DNA of 64,000 bases from HXMU1420-13 sp024742815 (GCA_024742815.1 JANSXX010000013.1:1-64000); one strand, 5' to 3'; counted from the stretch's first letter, positions 1 through 9,896 are shown. Notes: generated by a model from the sequence alone, not told the origin. Numbers and translations: made by a program.

Positions 1-66
1 AACTTATAATACCCAACGCCCTCACTGGAGCTTGAATTTAAAGACGCCTCAGCAGGTACACACAAA

Positions 67-92
67 AATGGCTGAGATAACGCCCAGCCATT
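67..92. repeat. inverted repeat (8-bp stem) upstream of namZ
   Basis: The arms AATGGCTG and CAGCCATT pair perfectly around a 10-nt loop. Only the minus-strand reading has a T-run after the stem (TTTTTG), so it would terminate transcripts running leftward, yet no minus-strand gene is seen to its right before 1338. It may be the terminator of an upstream gene outside the window. Bases 1-66 hold no gene I can support. Confidence 0.4.
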
Positions 93-140
93 ATGAGTAA
101 GAGTAAACAAAAACCGTCAACTTATTTTAGGACGGGACAG

Positions 141-1346
141 ATGAATATTCTTCGAGCAATTTTCAGCTTATTGATCATCGTAGGATTAAACTGCGATTCA
201 AAAACACCAGATACCGTAAAGGTAAAGACCGGCGCAGAAATGTTAATTGCGCATCATCTCGACGAGCTTCGTGGGCAAAAAGTTGGTTTGGTTATGAATC
301 CTACGGCAAGAATTGGTGACGTCCATGTTCTGGATACGTTAATGAGTAAAGGGGTGAAAATTACTGCACTTTTTGCGCCCGAACATGGATTTCGGGGGAG
401 CTATTCCGACGGTGAGCGCATCGAAAATGGTATAGATACTCAGTCAGGTTTGCCGGTTTTTTCATTGTACGGGGATACAAAAAAGCCAACGGCTTCGATG
501 CTCTCAGAAGTTGACATTATCTTATTCGACATGCAGGATGTTGGCGCACGTTTTTATACATACAACACCACGCTCAAAAATGTGATCGAATCTGCAGCAG
601 AGAATGATAAAGAAGTATGGATTCTGGATCGGCCTAATCCAGCCGGTGGCAATTATGTTTCCGGTTGGGTACTAGAAGATGAGTTTGAATCTATGGTTGG
701 TTCTCATCCAATTCCTATTGTGCATGGGATGACACTTGGAGAACTAGCATTGATGGGCATAGGTGAGGATTGGTATCAATTTTCAGATAAGGCCTCAGTT
801 AAAGTGATAAAAATGGAGGGATGGAAACGAGAGATGCGTTGGCCAGAAACCGGTTTGAAATGGATTCCTCCTTCTCCTAATTTGCCAACTTTTGAACATG
901 CTTATGTGTACTTAGGTACGTGTTTTTTTGAAGGGTTGAGTATTTCTGAGGGTAGAGGAACTGAAGATCCGTTTCTTACAATTGGCGGACCAAATCTTGA
1001 TATCCCTTTACAAAAGATCAATGAATTAGCCCAAAAGTATCACGTGCGAATAGATACGATTCGTTTTATTCCACGCTCTATTCCGGGGAAGTCGCTCTAC
1101 CCAAAGTTCGAGGGTAAAGAGCTAAATGGCTTTACTATAAAAACCACACCAGAGTTCGATAAGCCGGTCGAGTTTGGGTTATCGTTACTGTATGCTCTTA
1201 GAGTATCCAATCCGCAGATTACACAGCGAGAGCATTTATATCTGCTAGCCGGTACTAAACAAGTAGACTCTTACTCACCAGAATTTGATTGGGGATTGGA
1301 ATTTCAGGCGTTTATTGAAAGCAGAAAGAAGTATCTGTTATACTGA
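141..1346 (+). CDS. namZ: DUF1343 / NamZ-type exo-beta-N-acetylmuramidase, exported
   Basis: The family removes terminal N-acetylmuramic acid from peptidoglycan fragments in wall recycling. Family marks are visible: EHGFRG at about residues 81-86, FDMQDVGARFYT at about 129-140, and the DRPNPAGG and PPSPNLPT segments. I start at the ATG at 141 rather than the upstream ATG at 93 because it gives a clean export signal (MNILRAIFSLLIIVGLNC) and has GGGACAG just upstream. The Cys at about 18 could be a lipidation site, though the -3 to -1 residues (GLN) are not a classic lipobox. It converges on rlmB with an 8-9 nt overlap. I see no partner MurNAc catabolic genes nearby. The family call is firm; the exact bond cleaved is inferred from the family. 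Confidence 0.88.
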   Translation: MNILRAIFSLLIIVGLNCDSKTPDTVKVKTGAEMLIAHHLDELRGQKVGLVMNPTARIGDVHVLDTLMSKGVKITALFAPEHGFRGSYSDGERIENGIDTQSGLPVFSLYGDTKKPTASMLSEVDIILFDMQDVGARFYTYNTTLKNVIESAAENDKEVWILDRPNPAGGNYVSGWVLEDEFESMVGSHPIPIVHGMTLGELALMGIGEDWYQFSDKASVKVIKMEGWKREMRWPETGLKWIPPSPNLPTFEHAYVYLGTCFFEGLSISEGRGTEDPFLTIGGPNLDIPLQKINELAQKYHVRIDTIRFIPRSIPGKSLYPKFEGKELNGFTIKTTPEFDKPVEFGLSLLYALRVSNPQITQREHLYLLAGTKQVDSYSPEFDWGLEFQAFIESRKKYLLY

Positions 1347-2084
1347 TCGTTTTCTTTTCCAATCGTAGGCAATTAATGCCGCTGTTACTGAGGCATTTAG
1401 CGATTCGACATTGTTCTCCATCGGAAGCATTAAAGTGTGATCGGAGTTTTTTAAAATCTTTTTATCGACTCCGCGTCCTTCATTTCCGATCACAAATGCG
1501 CTTGGTAAGTTAAATTCTACTTCCCAGAGTGTTGTTTTTGCATTACCATCGAGGGCATAAATTTCAAAGCCCGAGAGTTTCAAGTCTTTGAACGCCTGGT
1601 TGCTATCTTGTACACGAATTACCGGAATCCTTCCTGCAGTTCCAGCCGAAGTTTTAAATACGGTCGCATTTAGGGGTGCCTGATTGTGGGAAGGAACTAT
1701 AACCGCAGAAATTCCCGCAGCTGCCGCAGTTCTTAAAATTGCACCAAAATTATGTGGATCTTCGATACCATTCAGCAAAAACACAGAAGGGTTGGTTCGT
1801 AAATCAATGGTTTCTATCCATTCATAAAAATTTGCATACTCTAACGAAGAGCGTTGTGCAACAAAGCCTTGATGATTAACATTGCCTACTAACGATTCTA
1901 TTTTTTTCTCAGGAACTGTAACAAACGGTATAGAGTTTGCTTTAAGAGTAGAAGAGAGATTTTTATAGGAATTTGGCGGAATAGAATTCCTGATAAAAAC
2001 TTTGTTAACCGAGTTGCTGTTATTTTCGGCGAGTTCCTCTACGGGCTTTCGGCCGTAAATGTAAAAATTCTCGGAATTTGACAT
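1338..2084 (-). CDS. rlmB: TrmH/SpoU-family 23S rRNA 2'-O-ribose methyltransferase (RlmB-like)
   Basis: A SAM-dependent SPOUT enzyme expected to methylate a 23S rRNA guanosine ribose (G2251 type). An N-terminal SpoU substrate-binding domain (YIYGRKPVEELAE) is followed by the three knot motifs: NGIEDPHNFGAILRTAAAAG, FVIGNEGRGV and LPMENNVESLNASVTAAL. I use the ATG at 2084 (MSNSENFYIYGRK), because the open frame further upstream to 2174 encodes an unrelated 30-residue stretch and overlaps the start of the divergent gene at 2159. At 248 residues it has the usual RlmB length. TrmH-type tRNA methylation cannot be excluded from sequence alone, but the substrate-binding domain favours RlmB. Confidence 0.87.
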   Translation of the reverse strand: MSNSENFYIYGRKPVEELAENNSNSVNKVFIRNSIPPNSYKNLSSTLKANSIPFVTVPEKKIESLVGNVNHQGFVAQRSSLEYANFYEWIETIDLRTNPSVFLLNGIEDPHNFGAILRTAAAAGISAVIVPSHNQAPLNATVFKTSAGTAGRIPVIRVQDSNQAFKDLKLSGFEIYALDGNAKTTLWEVEFNLPSAFVIGNEGRGVDKKILKNSDHTLMLPMENNVESLNASVTAALIAYDWKRKRSV

Positions 2085-2158
2085 ATTTAATTTCAGATAA
2101 AAATCTCTTTTCTGTATAATAGAAATGTTAATGGTCGTATTACTTAAAAATAAAGGAC

Positions 2159-2509
2159 ATGCACGAGGAACCAAAAGAAAAATATTCCTTAGTTCAAGAG
2201 AACTCGAGTAAAATCGATATACCGACCGGTCGCCTTAGTAGTTTTTCTGTATTTTTTGATAAAGTGCATTCTGTGAATGGATTGCATCTTCTCTCAGCGT
2301 TGTTTCAGATTATTTTAGGTTCAACCGTGGTAGCGCTTTCAGTGCTGGATATGGTACAACCTGTATTATTAGCCGCATTGATGTCGGTGATTGGCAGCAC
2401 TGCAATTGTAACAGGTATTTATTTTACCTATTACGTGTTCAGCCGCACGAATTCATTCGATACCCTTATTAATAGAGCTATCAAGCGCGTTATTAATAAT
2501 CAGAACTAA
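2159..2509 (+). CDS. small hypothetical membrane protein with two TM segments
   Basis: Not a family I recognise. The 116-residue product has a polar N-terminus of about 40 residues, then two hydrophobic helices (about 42-62, LHLLSALFQIILGSTVVALS, and about 67-93, VLLAALMSVIGSTAIVTGIYF), and a short basic tail ending NRAIKRVINNQN. AAAGGAC lies just before the ATG. It is divergent from rlmB with a 74-nt gap and probably shares that promoter region. No catalytic or binding motif is visible. Confidence 0.6.
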   Translation: MHEEPKEKYSLVQENSSKIDIPTGRLSSFSVFFDKVHSVNGLHLLSALFQIILGSTVVALSVLDMVQPVLLAALMSVIGSTAIVTGIYFTYYVFSRTNSFDTLINRAIKRVINNQN

Positions 2510-2595
2510 GAATAGATTATTTATCAGTATTAAAGTGATGTTATGCATCAAATTTGAGTATTTTGATTTTCAAAAATAACTCAAACATTGATGTA

Positions 2596-3441
2596 ATGAG
2601 ATTTCCTATTTTCACAATAGCGGTATTTCTTTTTTCCGGAACTTTTATTCATACTGTGGCTCAATCCAATTTACCCCAACTCCTTAACTCAAATGACGAT
2701 AATTTTGTGGTCATTGCTCACCGGGGAGCGAGTGCTTATGCGCCTGAGAATACCCATTCAGCGTTCAAGATGGCGATAGAGATGAAAGCCGAAATGATTG
2801 AACTTGATCTATTACTTAGCAAAGATGGTATTCCGGTTGTAATACATGATGAACTACTCAAACGTACAACCGGTGAAAAAGGCAATGTGAGTGATTATAC
2901 ACTGGCAGAACTAAAGGAAATGGAAACGGGGGCTTGGTTTAGCGAAAAATATGAAGGTGAACCATTTCCAACCCTAGAAGAAGTGCTTGCTTACACCAAG
3001 GATGTAATCGCTGTAAACATCGAAATAAAACATGACGCCGTAACCGATAATGCTCAAGACGGAATTGTTGATAAAGCTTTACAACTGGTTTACCTAGCCG
3101 GAATGCAAGATCAGGTAATTTTTTCCTCATTTGATTACCGAGTTATGGAGCATTTAAATGAACTGGATCCGAATATCTCAAAAGCATTGTTGTACGAAAA
3201 ACGGCAATCAGGTTCATTATCGCCAAAACAATTGGTTGAAAAATATGCAGTAGATGCGTTCAATTGCAGTTATAAAGAGCTAACAGACGAATGGATCAGC
3301 GAGCTAACTTCTAATAACATTCCTTTCTTTATTTATACTGTGAATGAGCCCAAGTTAATGGAAAAAATTACCAAAGCTGGTGCACGTGGAATTTTTTCCG
3401 ACTATCCCGATGTGCTAAAGGAGGTTGTGGAAAACATGTGA
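2596..3441 (+). CDS. glycerophosphodiester phosphodiesterase, secreted
   Basis: A GDPD-family TIM barrel hydrolysing glycerophosphodiesters to glycerol-3-phosphate and an alcohol. The catalytic signature IAHRGASAYAPENTHSAF appears near the mature N-terminus, followed by EMIELDLLLSKDGIPVVIHDE with the metal-binding Glu/Asp and the second His. I choose the ATG at 2596 over the TTG at 2554 because MRFPIFTIAVFLFSG begins a clean signal peptide, probably cut after HTVAQ. The protein is therefore periplasmic. Usual length. It stands alone, 89 nt before pyrG. Confidence 0.9.
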   Translation: MRFPIFTIAVFLFSGTFIHTVAQSNLPQLLNSNDDNFVVIAHRGASAYAPENTHSAFKMAIEMKAEMIELDLLLSKDGIPVVIHDELLKRTTGEKGNVSDYTLAELKEMETGAWFSEKYEGEPFPTLEEVLAYTKDVIAVNIEIKHDAVTDNAQDGIVDKALQLVYLAGMQDQVIFSSFDYRVMEHLNELDPNISKALLYEKRQSGSLSPKQLVEKYAVDAFNCSYKELTDEWISELTSNNIPFFIYTVNEPKLMEKITKAGARGIFSDYPDVLKEVVENM

Positions 3442-3530
3442 GTAACTAATTTGGCTTTCCCGTGCTCACCGATTGAAGATCGCTTGTAAGTGCCCTATAT
3501 TTTCCATCCATCAACTTCACTCTCGTCTAC

Positions 3531-5180
3531 ATGTCCACTAAGTATATTTTTGTTACCGGAGGGGTAACGTCATCATTAGGAAAAGGAATTATTTGTGCTA
3601 GTCTTGGCCGCTTATTAGTTGCTCAAGGGCTACGTGTTACGATTCAAAAACTGGATCCATACATTAATGTAGACCCGGGTACAATGAACCCCTACGAACA
3701 TGGTGAAGTATTTGTAACCGATGACGGTGCCGAAACAGATCTGGATTTAGGGCATTATGAGCGATTTTTAGACATCACCACAAGTCAGTCTAATAACGTA
3801 ACAACCGGCCGTGTTTATAACGATGTAATCAATAAAGAACGTCAGGGAGCCTACCTTGGTAAAACCGTTCAGGTAATTCCACACATCACTGACGAAATTC
3901 AGTCTCATGTGCTGAAACTCGGTAAATCGGGCGATTATGATATCGTAATTGTAGAAATAGGTGGTACTGTGGGTGATATTGAAAGTTTGCCGTACATCGA
4001 GGCTGTTCGACAATTACGTTATAACGTAGGGCGAAAAAACACGCTCAGTATTCATCTTACTTTAGTTCCGTATTTAGCTGCCGCAGGAGAGCTAAAAACC
4101 AAACCAACTCAACATTCGGTTAAGACATTATCCGAAAGTGGGTTGCAGCCGGATATTCTTGTTTGCCGTTCCGAACATCCATTGGATGAATCGATACGAA
4201 GCAAAGTAGCTCGATTTTGTAACGTAGAAATCGAAGATGTAATAAGCTCGTTGGATGCGAGAACTATTTATGAGGTCCCGCTATTGATGAAAAGAGAGGG
4301 ATTAGATCAGCGAGTAATTGAGAAATTAAATCTGGAAACCACCGAGCCCAATCTTGATAATTGGATGGGATTTGTGGAAGCAGTTATAAATCCATCTAAA
4401 GAAATTACCATTGCATTGGTGGGTAAATATGTTGAGCACCACGATTCGTATAAATCAATTGTAGAAGCCTTTATTCATGGTGGAGCAGTTAATGATTGTA
4501 AGGTAAAGGTACGTTGGGTACAATCTGATAATCTAACCGATGAGAATGTTGCTACTGAACTTGAATCGGTTTCCGGGATTTTAGTTGCTCCGGGATTCGG
4601 TGGGCGTGGAATTGATGGAAAACTAGCGGCTGTAAAATTTGCCAGAACAAACAACATACCTTTCTTCGGGATTTGTCTGGGTATGCAGTGTGCAGTTATC
4701 GAATTTGCAAGAAATGCCTGCGGATGGAAATCTGCCAATAGTGCCGAGTTTGATCAAAATACAGAGTATCCTATTATTGATTTAATGCCGGATCAAAAAG
4801 ACATCCAGAATATGGGTGGAACCATGCGGCTTGGGAAATATGCCTGTGAATTAAAGAAAGGCTCTAATGCACATAAAGCGTATGGTGATTCGCTGGTTTA
4901 TGAACGTCACCGCCATCGCTACGAAGTGAATAACAACCTGCGATACAAATTAGTTGAAAACGGTATGCAATTAGTGGGAATGAATCCCGAAAGAGATTTG
5001 GTAGAGATTATCGAATTGCCGGATCACCCATGGTTTGTAGGTGTTCAGTTTCACCCGGAATTACGTTCAACGGTTAATAACCCACAGCCACTTTTTGTTG
5101 ATTTTGTGAAAGCGAGTTTGAAATACGCGAAATCGAATAAATTGGATAAAAAGCTCAAAAAAGGCGCTCCGGTAAGTTGA
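3531..5180 (+). CDS. pyrG: CTP synthase
   Basis: Makes CTP from UTP, ATP and glutamine. The N-terminal amidoligase domain begins KYIFVTGGVTSSLGKG, with the ATP loop and the DPYINVDPGTMNP segment. The C-terminal class I glutaminase domain carries the nucleophile Cys382 in FFGICLGMQCAV and the FHPEL catalytic His/Glu near residue 510. Full length (549 residues). Its TGA overlaps the next ATG by one base (TGATG), so the nudix gene is probably translationally coupled. Confidence 0.98.
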   Translation: MSTKYIFVTGGVTSSLGKGIICASLGRLLVAQGLRVTIQKLDPYINVDPGTMNPYEHGEVFVTDDGAETDLDLGHYERFLDITTSQSNNVTTGRVYNDVINKERQGAYLGKTVQVIPHITDEIQSHVLKLGKSGDYDIVIVEIGGTVGDIESLPYIEAVRQLRYNVGRKNTLSIHLTLVPYLAAAGELKTKPTQHSVKTLSESGLQPDILVCRSEHPLDESIRSKVARFCNVEIEDVISSLDARTIYEVPLLMKREGLDQRVIEKLNLETTEPNLDNWMGFVEAVINPSKEITIALVGKYVEHHDSYKSIVEAFIHGGAVNDCKVKVRWVQSDNLTDENVATELESVSGILVAPGFGGRGIDGKLAAVKFARTNNIPFFGICLGMQCAVIEFARNACGWKSANSAEFDQNTEYPIIDLMPDQKDIQNMGGTMRLGKYACELKKGSNAHKAYGDSLVYERHRHRYEVNNNLRYKLVENGMQLVGMNPERDLVEIIELPDHPWFVGVQFHPELRSTVNNPQPLFVDFVKASLKYAKSNKLDKKLKKGAPVS

Positions 5181-5644
5181 TGAACCACTCATCACCTTAT
5201 GCAGGGTACATTCGTTATCGAGTAGGTGGTATTCTCGAAGAAAACGGAAATCTTCTATTAGTTAAACTACGATCACCTATCACTAACGAAGATATCTGGA
5301 TTCCGCCTGGTGGTGGTGTTGATTTTGGAGAGTCTGCTCCAGAAGCCTTGGTACGAGAATTTAAGGAAGAAACCGGGCTTAATGTATCAGTACGTGAATT
5401 ACTTCACATCAATGAAATCATTTTTAAAGATTTCCACGTGATTGAACACTTTTTTAAAGTTCAGCGGGTAGGAGGGAAGTTAGCGTTGGGCTTAGATCCG
5501 GAACATCCCGTTGATGATCAACTTTTATCAGATATTGGTTTTTTTAGCCAAGAAGAAATCGAAAAAATGAATAGCAGACCCGGATTTATTAAAGAAGCAT
5601 ATTGGCACAATCCGAAGATGGTATCATTCAATAGCCAAAGGTAG
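5180..5644 (+). CDS. NUDIX hydrolase
   Basis: A pyrophosphohydrolase of nucleoside diphosphate-linked compounds. The complete nudix box is visible at about residues 44-66: GGGVDFGES, then ALVREFKEETGL. The ORF is open from a TTG at 5177 but the ATG at 5180 overlapping the pyrG stop is the natural start, suggesting coupling. The substrate cannot be told from sequence; a nucleotide housecleaning role would fit the neighbour. It converges with the histidine kinase gene, sharing the last 21 nt. Confidence 0.85.
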   Translation: MNHSSPYAGYIRYRVGGILEENGNLLLVKLRSPITNEDIWIPPGGGVDFGESAPEALVREFKEETGLNVSVRELLHINEIIFKDFHVIEHFFKVQRVGGKLALGLDPEHPVDDQLLSDIGFFSQEEIEKMNSRPGFIKEAYWHNPKMVSFNSQR

Positions 5645-7612
5645 GGTAAACTTAAAAGTACTTCCTTGCTCATAGGTGCTTTCAACGGTGATAGTGCCTC
5701 CATTTTTTTCAATAAACTCTTTGCATAGCATTAAGCCTAAGCCGGTTCCTTTCTCATCCATAGTTCCCTTAGTAGTAAAGAAAGAATCGCTAAATAATTG
5801 AGGGAGATATTTTTCTTTGATCCCCACACCATGATCTTTTACGGAAATCGAAACCATATCACCTTCTCGGGTTGTGTCTATATGAATTGAACCGTTTTGG
5901 TGACTAAATTTGATGGCATTGGAAAGAAGATTTTGAACTACAAGATCAATCATGTTCAAATCAGCGAAAACCAAAATTTCACTTTGAGGTAAGTGTATGT
6001 CCAGGTTTTTATCTTCGATATTTGTTTGAAGTAGGGCGTACTTATTTTTGAAAATCAGAGAAATATCAAAAACTTCTGAGTTTACTTTGTAGCCTTCCAT
6101 TTGGCTTTGTGCCCACTGCAATAAGTTATTAAGCAGTGTAGATGTGTACTTAAATCTCCGCGCTACATTTGGTATTAATCGGTCGAGTTCTTCTTGCGAA
6201 GTTTTATTCATCTCAATTAAACTGATTACCCCATACAACGAGCTAAGTGGTCCACGTAAATCATGGGCAATCATCGAAAAAATACGATCTTTTACTCGGT
6301 TGGATTGACGAAGTTTCTCTGCCTGATCCTGAATTTCTTGATTCTTTAAACTAAGTAAGTAATTGTTTTCTTTCTTTTGTCGGTAGTTTCTGTACATACC
6401 GATGATTGCCAATGCGGCTAAAAATATTGCAGTAAGCGAGGCGAATAGTAAAGTTTGTTGCTGTTGAATTTTAGCTGTTGTCATTAGATTTGCCTGCCGG
6501 TTTGCAGCCAATAATTCAGCTTCCCTTTGCTTAAACTCATATTCTGTTGTGATGCGGGCAATTTGGGAATTGGTTTCTGAATTCTTCAAAAAGTCACTGA
6601 TCGCTTTATATTCTTCATGATAAGATAAAGCTTCAGCGGCATTACCCATTTTTTTAGAGATGAGATACAAGCTTTGCAAAGTAGCTTGTTTTTCGGGAAT
6701 AGCATTATATCGATCTGCTATTTCAAATCCTTGTTCGGCATAAGAAATAGCACTTTTCAGTTCACCTGTTCCTAAGTAAGCTTGGGCTAATCCATTTAAC
6801 GATTGAACCGTTTCGAGTTCATTTTTTCTAGACTCAAAAATTTGGATGGAAGCATTAAAAGCATCAATGGCTTCATCATAATCGCCTTCTGCATTGAACA
6901 CTTGTCCTAGTTTAAAGTTAGATAACCCATAAACCCGAGGGTCGATGTTACCTTCTTGGGCGAGTGCTCGGTAAAGCTGAAGTTTGGCGTTATCAAAATC
7001 ACGTAAATCGTAATAAATGTAGCCTAAATTAACCGGTATGCTAACCCGAGCGGCAAGATTTGTTGGCATTTCTCCATCGAGTCGGAGAAAAATATTCAGC
7101 GCACTTTCAAAAAGCTCCAATTTCATATACATCACGCCAATATTACTTAGCGTAACATAATAACCTTCCGGGTTTTCCTCCGGATCGTAATAATCCAATA
7201 TCTCATAAAACTTGCGAAGGCTAAGTTCATACATCCCCATTGCACCATAAATAGTGCCTTGATCGTGTAATAAATCAATCTTTAGCGTTTCAGCATCAGG
7301 ATCACTTGAAACAAGACTTAAGGCTCTATCCGCATTTTCGAGACTTTTATCGTATTCGCCTCTCATAAAGTGAACCCAGGTTACCAAACCTAATGCCAAT
7401 GCCGTTTTTTCTGGATATTCCTCCTCAGAAATTTGATCAATAGCTAAATTTGCATATCGAAAAGTTGAATCCAGATTGGTGTATTTGAACCGTTCGGCTT
7501 GTTGGGTGTATGCATTGAATAGAGTGGTATCACTGCGAGTTGGGGCCGTAACTGATTGCGAAAACCCCGGAATAGAAGACGTAATAAATAAAAGAAATAG
7601 AAACGCTCGCAT
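5624..7612 (-). CDS. TPR-containing sensor histidine kinase
   Basis: A signal peptide (MRAFLFLLFITSSIPGFSQS) is followed by a TPR-rich periplasmic region (about residues 40-370), a single TM helix (TLLFASLTAIFLAALAIIGMY), a coiled linker (KNQEIQDQAEKLRQSNR), a HisKA domain with the phospho-acceptor His450 in MIAHDLRGPLSS, and a HATPase_c domain (N box NLLSNAIKFS, G1 DHGVGI, G2 GTGLGLMLCKEF). The start is the ATG at 7612; the ORF is open to 7648 but those residues are not signal-like. No response regulator is next to it, so it is an orphan kinase. The stimulus is unknown; TPRs suggest a protein or peptide partner. Confidence 0.88.
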   Translation of the reverse strand: MRAFLFLLFITSSIPGFSQSVTAPTRSDTTLFNAYTQQAERFKYTNLDSTFRYANLAIDQISEEEYPEKTALALGLVTWVHFMRGEYDKSLENADRALSLVSSDPDAETLKIDLLHDQGTIYGAMGMYELSLRKFYEILDYYDPEENPEGYYVTLSNIGVMYMKLELFESALNIFLRLDGEMPTNLAARVSIPVNLGYIYYDLRDFDNAKLQLYRALAQEGNIDPRVYGLSNFKLGQVFNAEGDYDEAIDAFNASIQIFESRKNELETVQSLNGLAQAYLGTGELKSAISYAEQGFEIADRYNAIPEKQATLQSLYLISKKMGNAAEALSYHEEYKAISDFLKNSETNSQIARITTEYEFKQREAELLAANRQANLMTTAKIQQQQTLLFASLTAIFLAALAIIGMYRNYRQKKENNYLLSLKNQEIQDQAEKLRQSNRVKDRIFSMIAHDLRGPLSSLYGVISLIEMNKTSQEELDRLIPNVARRFKYTSTLLNNLLQWAQSQMEGYKVNSEVFDISLIFKNKYALLQTNIEDKNLDIHLPQSEILVFADLNMIDLVVQNLLSNAIKFSHQNGSIHIDTTREGDMVSISVKDHGVGIKEKYLPQLFSDSFFTTKGTMDEKGTGLGLMLCKEFIEKNGGTITVESTYEQGSTFKFTLPLAIE

Positions 7613-7750
7613 TAGATATATTTTTGCCCAACGAATGTAAACAAACACCGATGCTAATTAAATTAAAATCAATTAAAGCTACGGAATGTAAAAGCTCTCA
7701 AATTCATAATTTTGACAACTTATATTCTGTATTTTCAACAAAAAAATTCT

Positions 7751-9406
7751 ATGAGACAAATTCTATTACTACTAACTATCACTTTTTTAATTCAGGGTTG
7801 CGATAATCCTGCGAATACCACCATCATTCACAACGTTGAAGGGTACACATTCAGCAATGATCAGCTCACCGAATTTAATACACTTATTATTGAGGAAGGT
7901 AAAGTTGTTGCAACCGGTGATGAAGCACTTATCTCGATGTACGAGGGCGTTCAGATTGATGGGGAAGGAAAAACCTTATTGCCCGGTTTAATCGATGCTC
8001 ATGGACATGTGATGGGACTTGGATATCAGGAACTTCAAGTTAATTTGATGGGAATAAATACCCTTGAAGAGACCTTGCAAACCATTAAAGAATACGCAGA
8101 TGCCAACCCGGATTTAGAATGGATTTTGGGAAGAGGTTGGAATCAGACGCTGTGGCCTGAAAATGAATTTCCAACTGCTGAAGATTTAGATCGTGTAGTC
8201 CCTGATCGACCGGTTTGGTTAAGTCGAGTTGATGGACATGCCGGCTGGGGTAATTCATTGGCCATGCAATATGGCGGAGTAAGTAAAGATACTCCCGATC
8301 CGCAGGGAGGGAAAATCATCAGAAACAATAATGGAGAAGCCACAGGCATTTTTATTGATGCAGCAGAAGGTTACATCAACGCGGTAGTTCCCGAGCCAAC
8401 TCCGTTAGAGCAATCTTTAGCACTCGAAAAAGCACTAAAACAGCTTGCACGAATGGGATTAACCAGTGTGCATGATGCAGGTGCAGGTGTGCAAACATGG
8501 AATTTGTATAAAGACTTTGCGGATAACGAGAAATTGACTTCTCGAATTTATACGATGGTTTCCGGTGCAGGCAGCACTTTTGATACATTATCTGCTAACG
8601 GACCGATTGAATCGTATGCCAATGACCTACTCTCACTAAGAAGTGTGAAACTATATTCTGATGGCGCTTTAGGTAGTAGAGGTGCAGCGATGATTGAACC
8701 TTATTCTGATGATCCCGGTAATTATGGCCTGTTGTTTGTATCACAAGAAGAAATGAATGAAATGGCTGCAAAAGTAGTGGGTAAAGGTTTTCAGGCAAAT
8801 ATTCATGCTATCGGTGATGCAGGTAATCGTCAAGTTTTGGATGCACTGGAATACGCTCAAAATACGCATCAGGCCTTTGATTTAAGAAATCGAATTGAAC
8901 ACGCGCAAATTGTAGCTCTAGAAGATATTCCCAGATTTGAAGAGCTTGGATTAATCGCTAGTATGCAACCTACACACGCTACCAGCGACAAAAACATGGC
9001 AGAAGATCGAGTTGGGCCAGAAAGAATTAAAGGTGGTTATGCCTGGCAAAAATTTTTGGATCAAGGCACCGTAGTCGCGGCTGGTTCTGATTTTCCGGTT
9101 GAGCACTCAAACCCATTTTTTGGGCTATATTCTGCAGTTACTCGAATGGATCATGAAGGAGAGCCCGAAGGCGGTTGGTATCCTGAAGAAGCAATGAGCC
9201 GTAGCGAGGCTCTTAGAGCTTTTACTATTGATGCCGCGTATGCAGCGCATCAAGAAGAAGTATTAGGGAGCTTAGAACCGGGTAAATGGGCAGATTTCAT
9301 TATCATAGATAAGAATTATTTTGAGGTGGAAGCCTCAGAAATCTGGCAAATCGATGTGTTGCAAACTTGGTTAGCTGGTAAAAAGGTTTATCAAAGAATG
9401 AATTAA
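7751..9406 (+). CDS. YtcJ-like metal-dependent amidohydrolase, lipoprotein
   Basis: An amidohydrolase 3 (TatD/urease superfamily) enzyme. The strand-1 metal motif appears in LPGLIDAHGHVMGLG, then HDAGAG, HAIGDAGNRQVLD (His ligand), IEHAQI and GSDFPVEHSNPFFGLYSAVTR near the C-terminus. The ATG at 7751 gives a signal MRQILLLLTITFLIQGC whose LIQGC is a good lipobox, so the enzyme is likely anchored in the envelope facing the periplasm. The ORF is open upstream to 7712 without a signal. Substrate unknown; the family includes N-substituted formamide and exoenzyme-like deformylases. Stands alone. Confidence 0.85.
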   Translation: MRQILLLLTITFLIQGCDNPANTTIIHNVEGYTFSNDQLTEFNTLIIEEGKVVATGDEALISMYEGVQIDGEGKTLLPGLIDAHGHVMGLGYQELQVNLMGINTLEETLQTIKEYADANPDLEWILGRGWNQTLWPENEFPTAEDLDRVVPDRPVWLSRVDGHAGWGNSLAMQYGGVSKDTPDPQGGKIIRNNNGEATGIFIDAAEGYINAVVPEPTPLEQSLALEKALKQLARMGLTSVHDAGAGVQTWNLYKDFADNEKLTSRIYTMVSGAGSTFDTLSANGPIESYANDLLSLRSVKLYSDGALGSRGAAMIEPYSDDPGNYGLLFVSQEEMNEMAAKVVGKGFQANIHAIGDAGNRQVLDALEYAQNTHQAFDLRNRIEHAQIVALEDIPRFEELGLIASMQPTHATSDKNMAEDRVGPERIKGGYAWQKFLDQGTVVAAGSDFPVEHSNPFFGLYSAVTRMDHEGEPEGGWYPEEAMSRSEALRAFTIDAAYAAHQEEVLGSLEPGKWADFIIIDKNYFEVEASEIWQIDVLQTWLAGKKVYQRMN

Positions 9407-9425
9407 AAAAAAGAGATGCTGGCAC

Positions 9426-9896
9426 TCACATAACTTCCACAAAAGTGAGTGCCGCTTCTTCTAACGATTGTAAACATCTATCTAAAAAATTAGCTGCATC
9501 TTGCGGCGAATTCACAAACATTTCTATAGCAAGCCAAACGTTTTCACTGTGGATGTATCCTTTCACTACTTTATGATCTCTGCCAACCTTATCAAGTGCT
9601 AGCAAGACTTTATTGCCTTCCAATAAATCCGAAATTGGCCAAATATTAAACATCACCACACGGAAAAATTCAGGATCATTTTCATCCACGCCAATGAAAT
9701 ACGCCTTCTCCTGATATTCAAATTGTATATCACCATCCTCATCCACAAAACCGGTTAACCCACGATTTTCAAGAATTCCCAGATACTGCTGTTGTAATTC
9801 ATCTTTAGATGTTTGCGCATTCGCTGTAATTGAAATAAACATCAATGGAAGCATTATCAATAAGTGTTTCAATAGGTGAAAATGGGAATAAGACAT
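9426..9896 (-). CDS. secreted hypothetical protein, possibly YbjN-like
   Basis: A 156-residue product from the ATG at 9896 (MSYSHFHLLKHLLIM), which gives a signal peptide cut near ITANAQ. The mature part starts with a helix (SKDELQQQYLGILENRGL) followed by DEDGDIQFEYQEKAYFIGVDENDPEFFRVVMFNIWPI and a helical C-terminus. This resembles the YbjN/type III chaperone-like fold of small sensory proteins, a weak match by eye. The upstream open frame to 9986 overlaps the radical SAM gene on the other strand and is not used. No function can be assigned. Confidence 0.6.
   Translation of the reverse strand: MSYSHFHLLKHLLIMLPLMFISITANAQTSKDELQQQYLGILENRGLTGFVDEDGDIQFEYQEKAYFIGVDENDPEFFRVVMFNIWPISDLLEGNKVLLALDKVGRDHKVVKGYIHSENVWLAIEMFVNSPQDAANFLDRCLQSLEEAALTFVEVM

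Noticed and set aside
67..92. Possible TPP riboswitch from GCTGAGA upstream of namZ
   Set aside because: The downstream ACCTGATC-type element and the other THI-box helices are missing; the region is better read as a simple hairpin.
2..100. Open frame that could be the C-terminus of an upstream gene
   Set aside because: Too short to judge and overlapped by the hairpin; no family resemblance.
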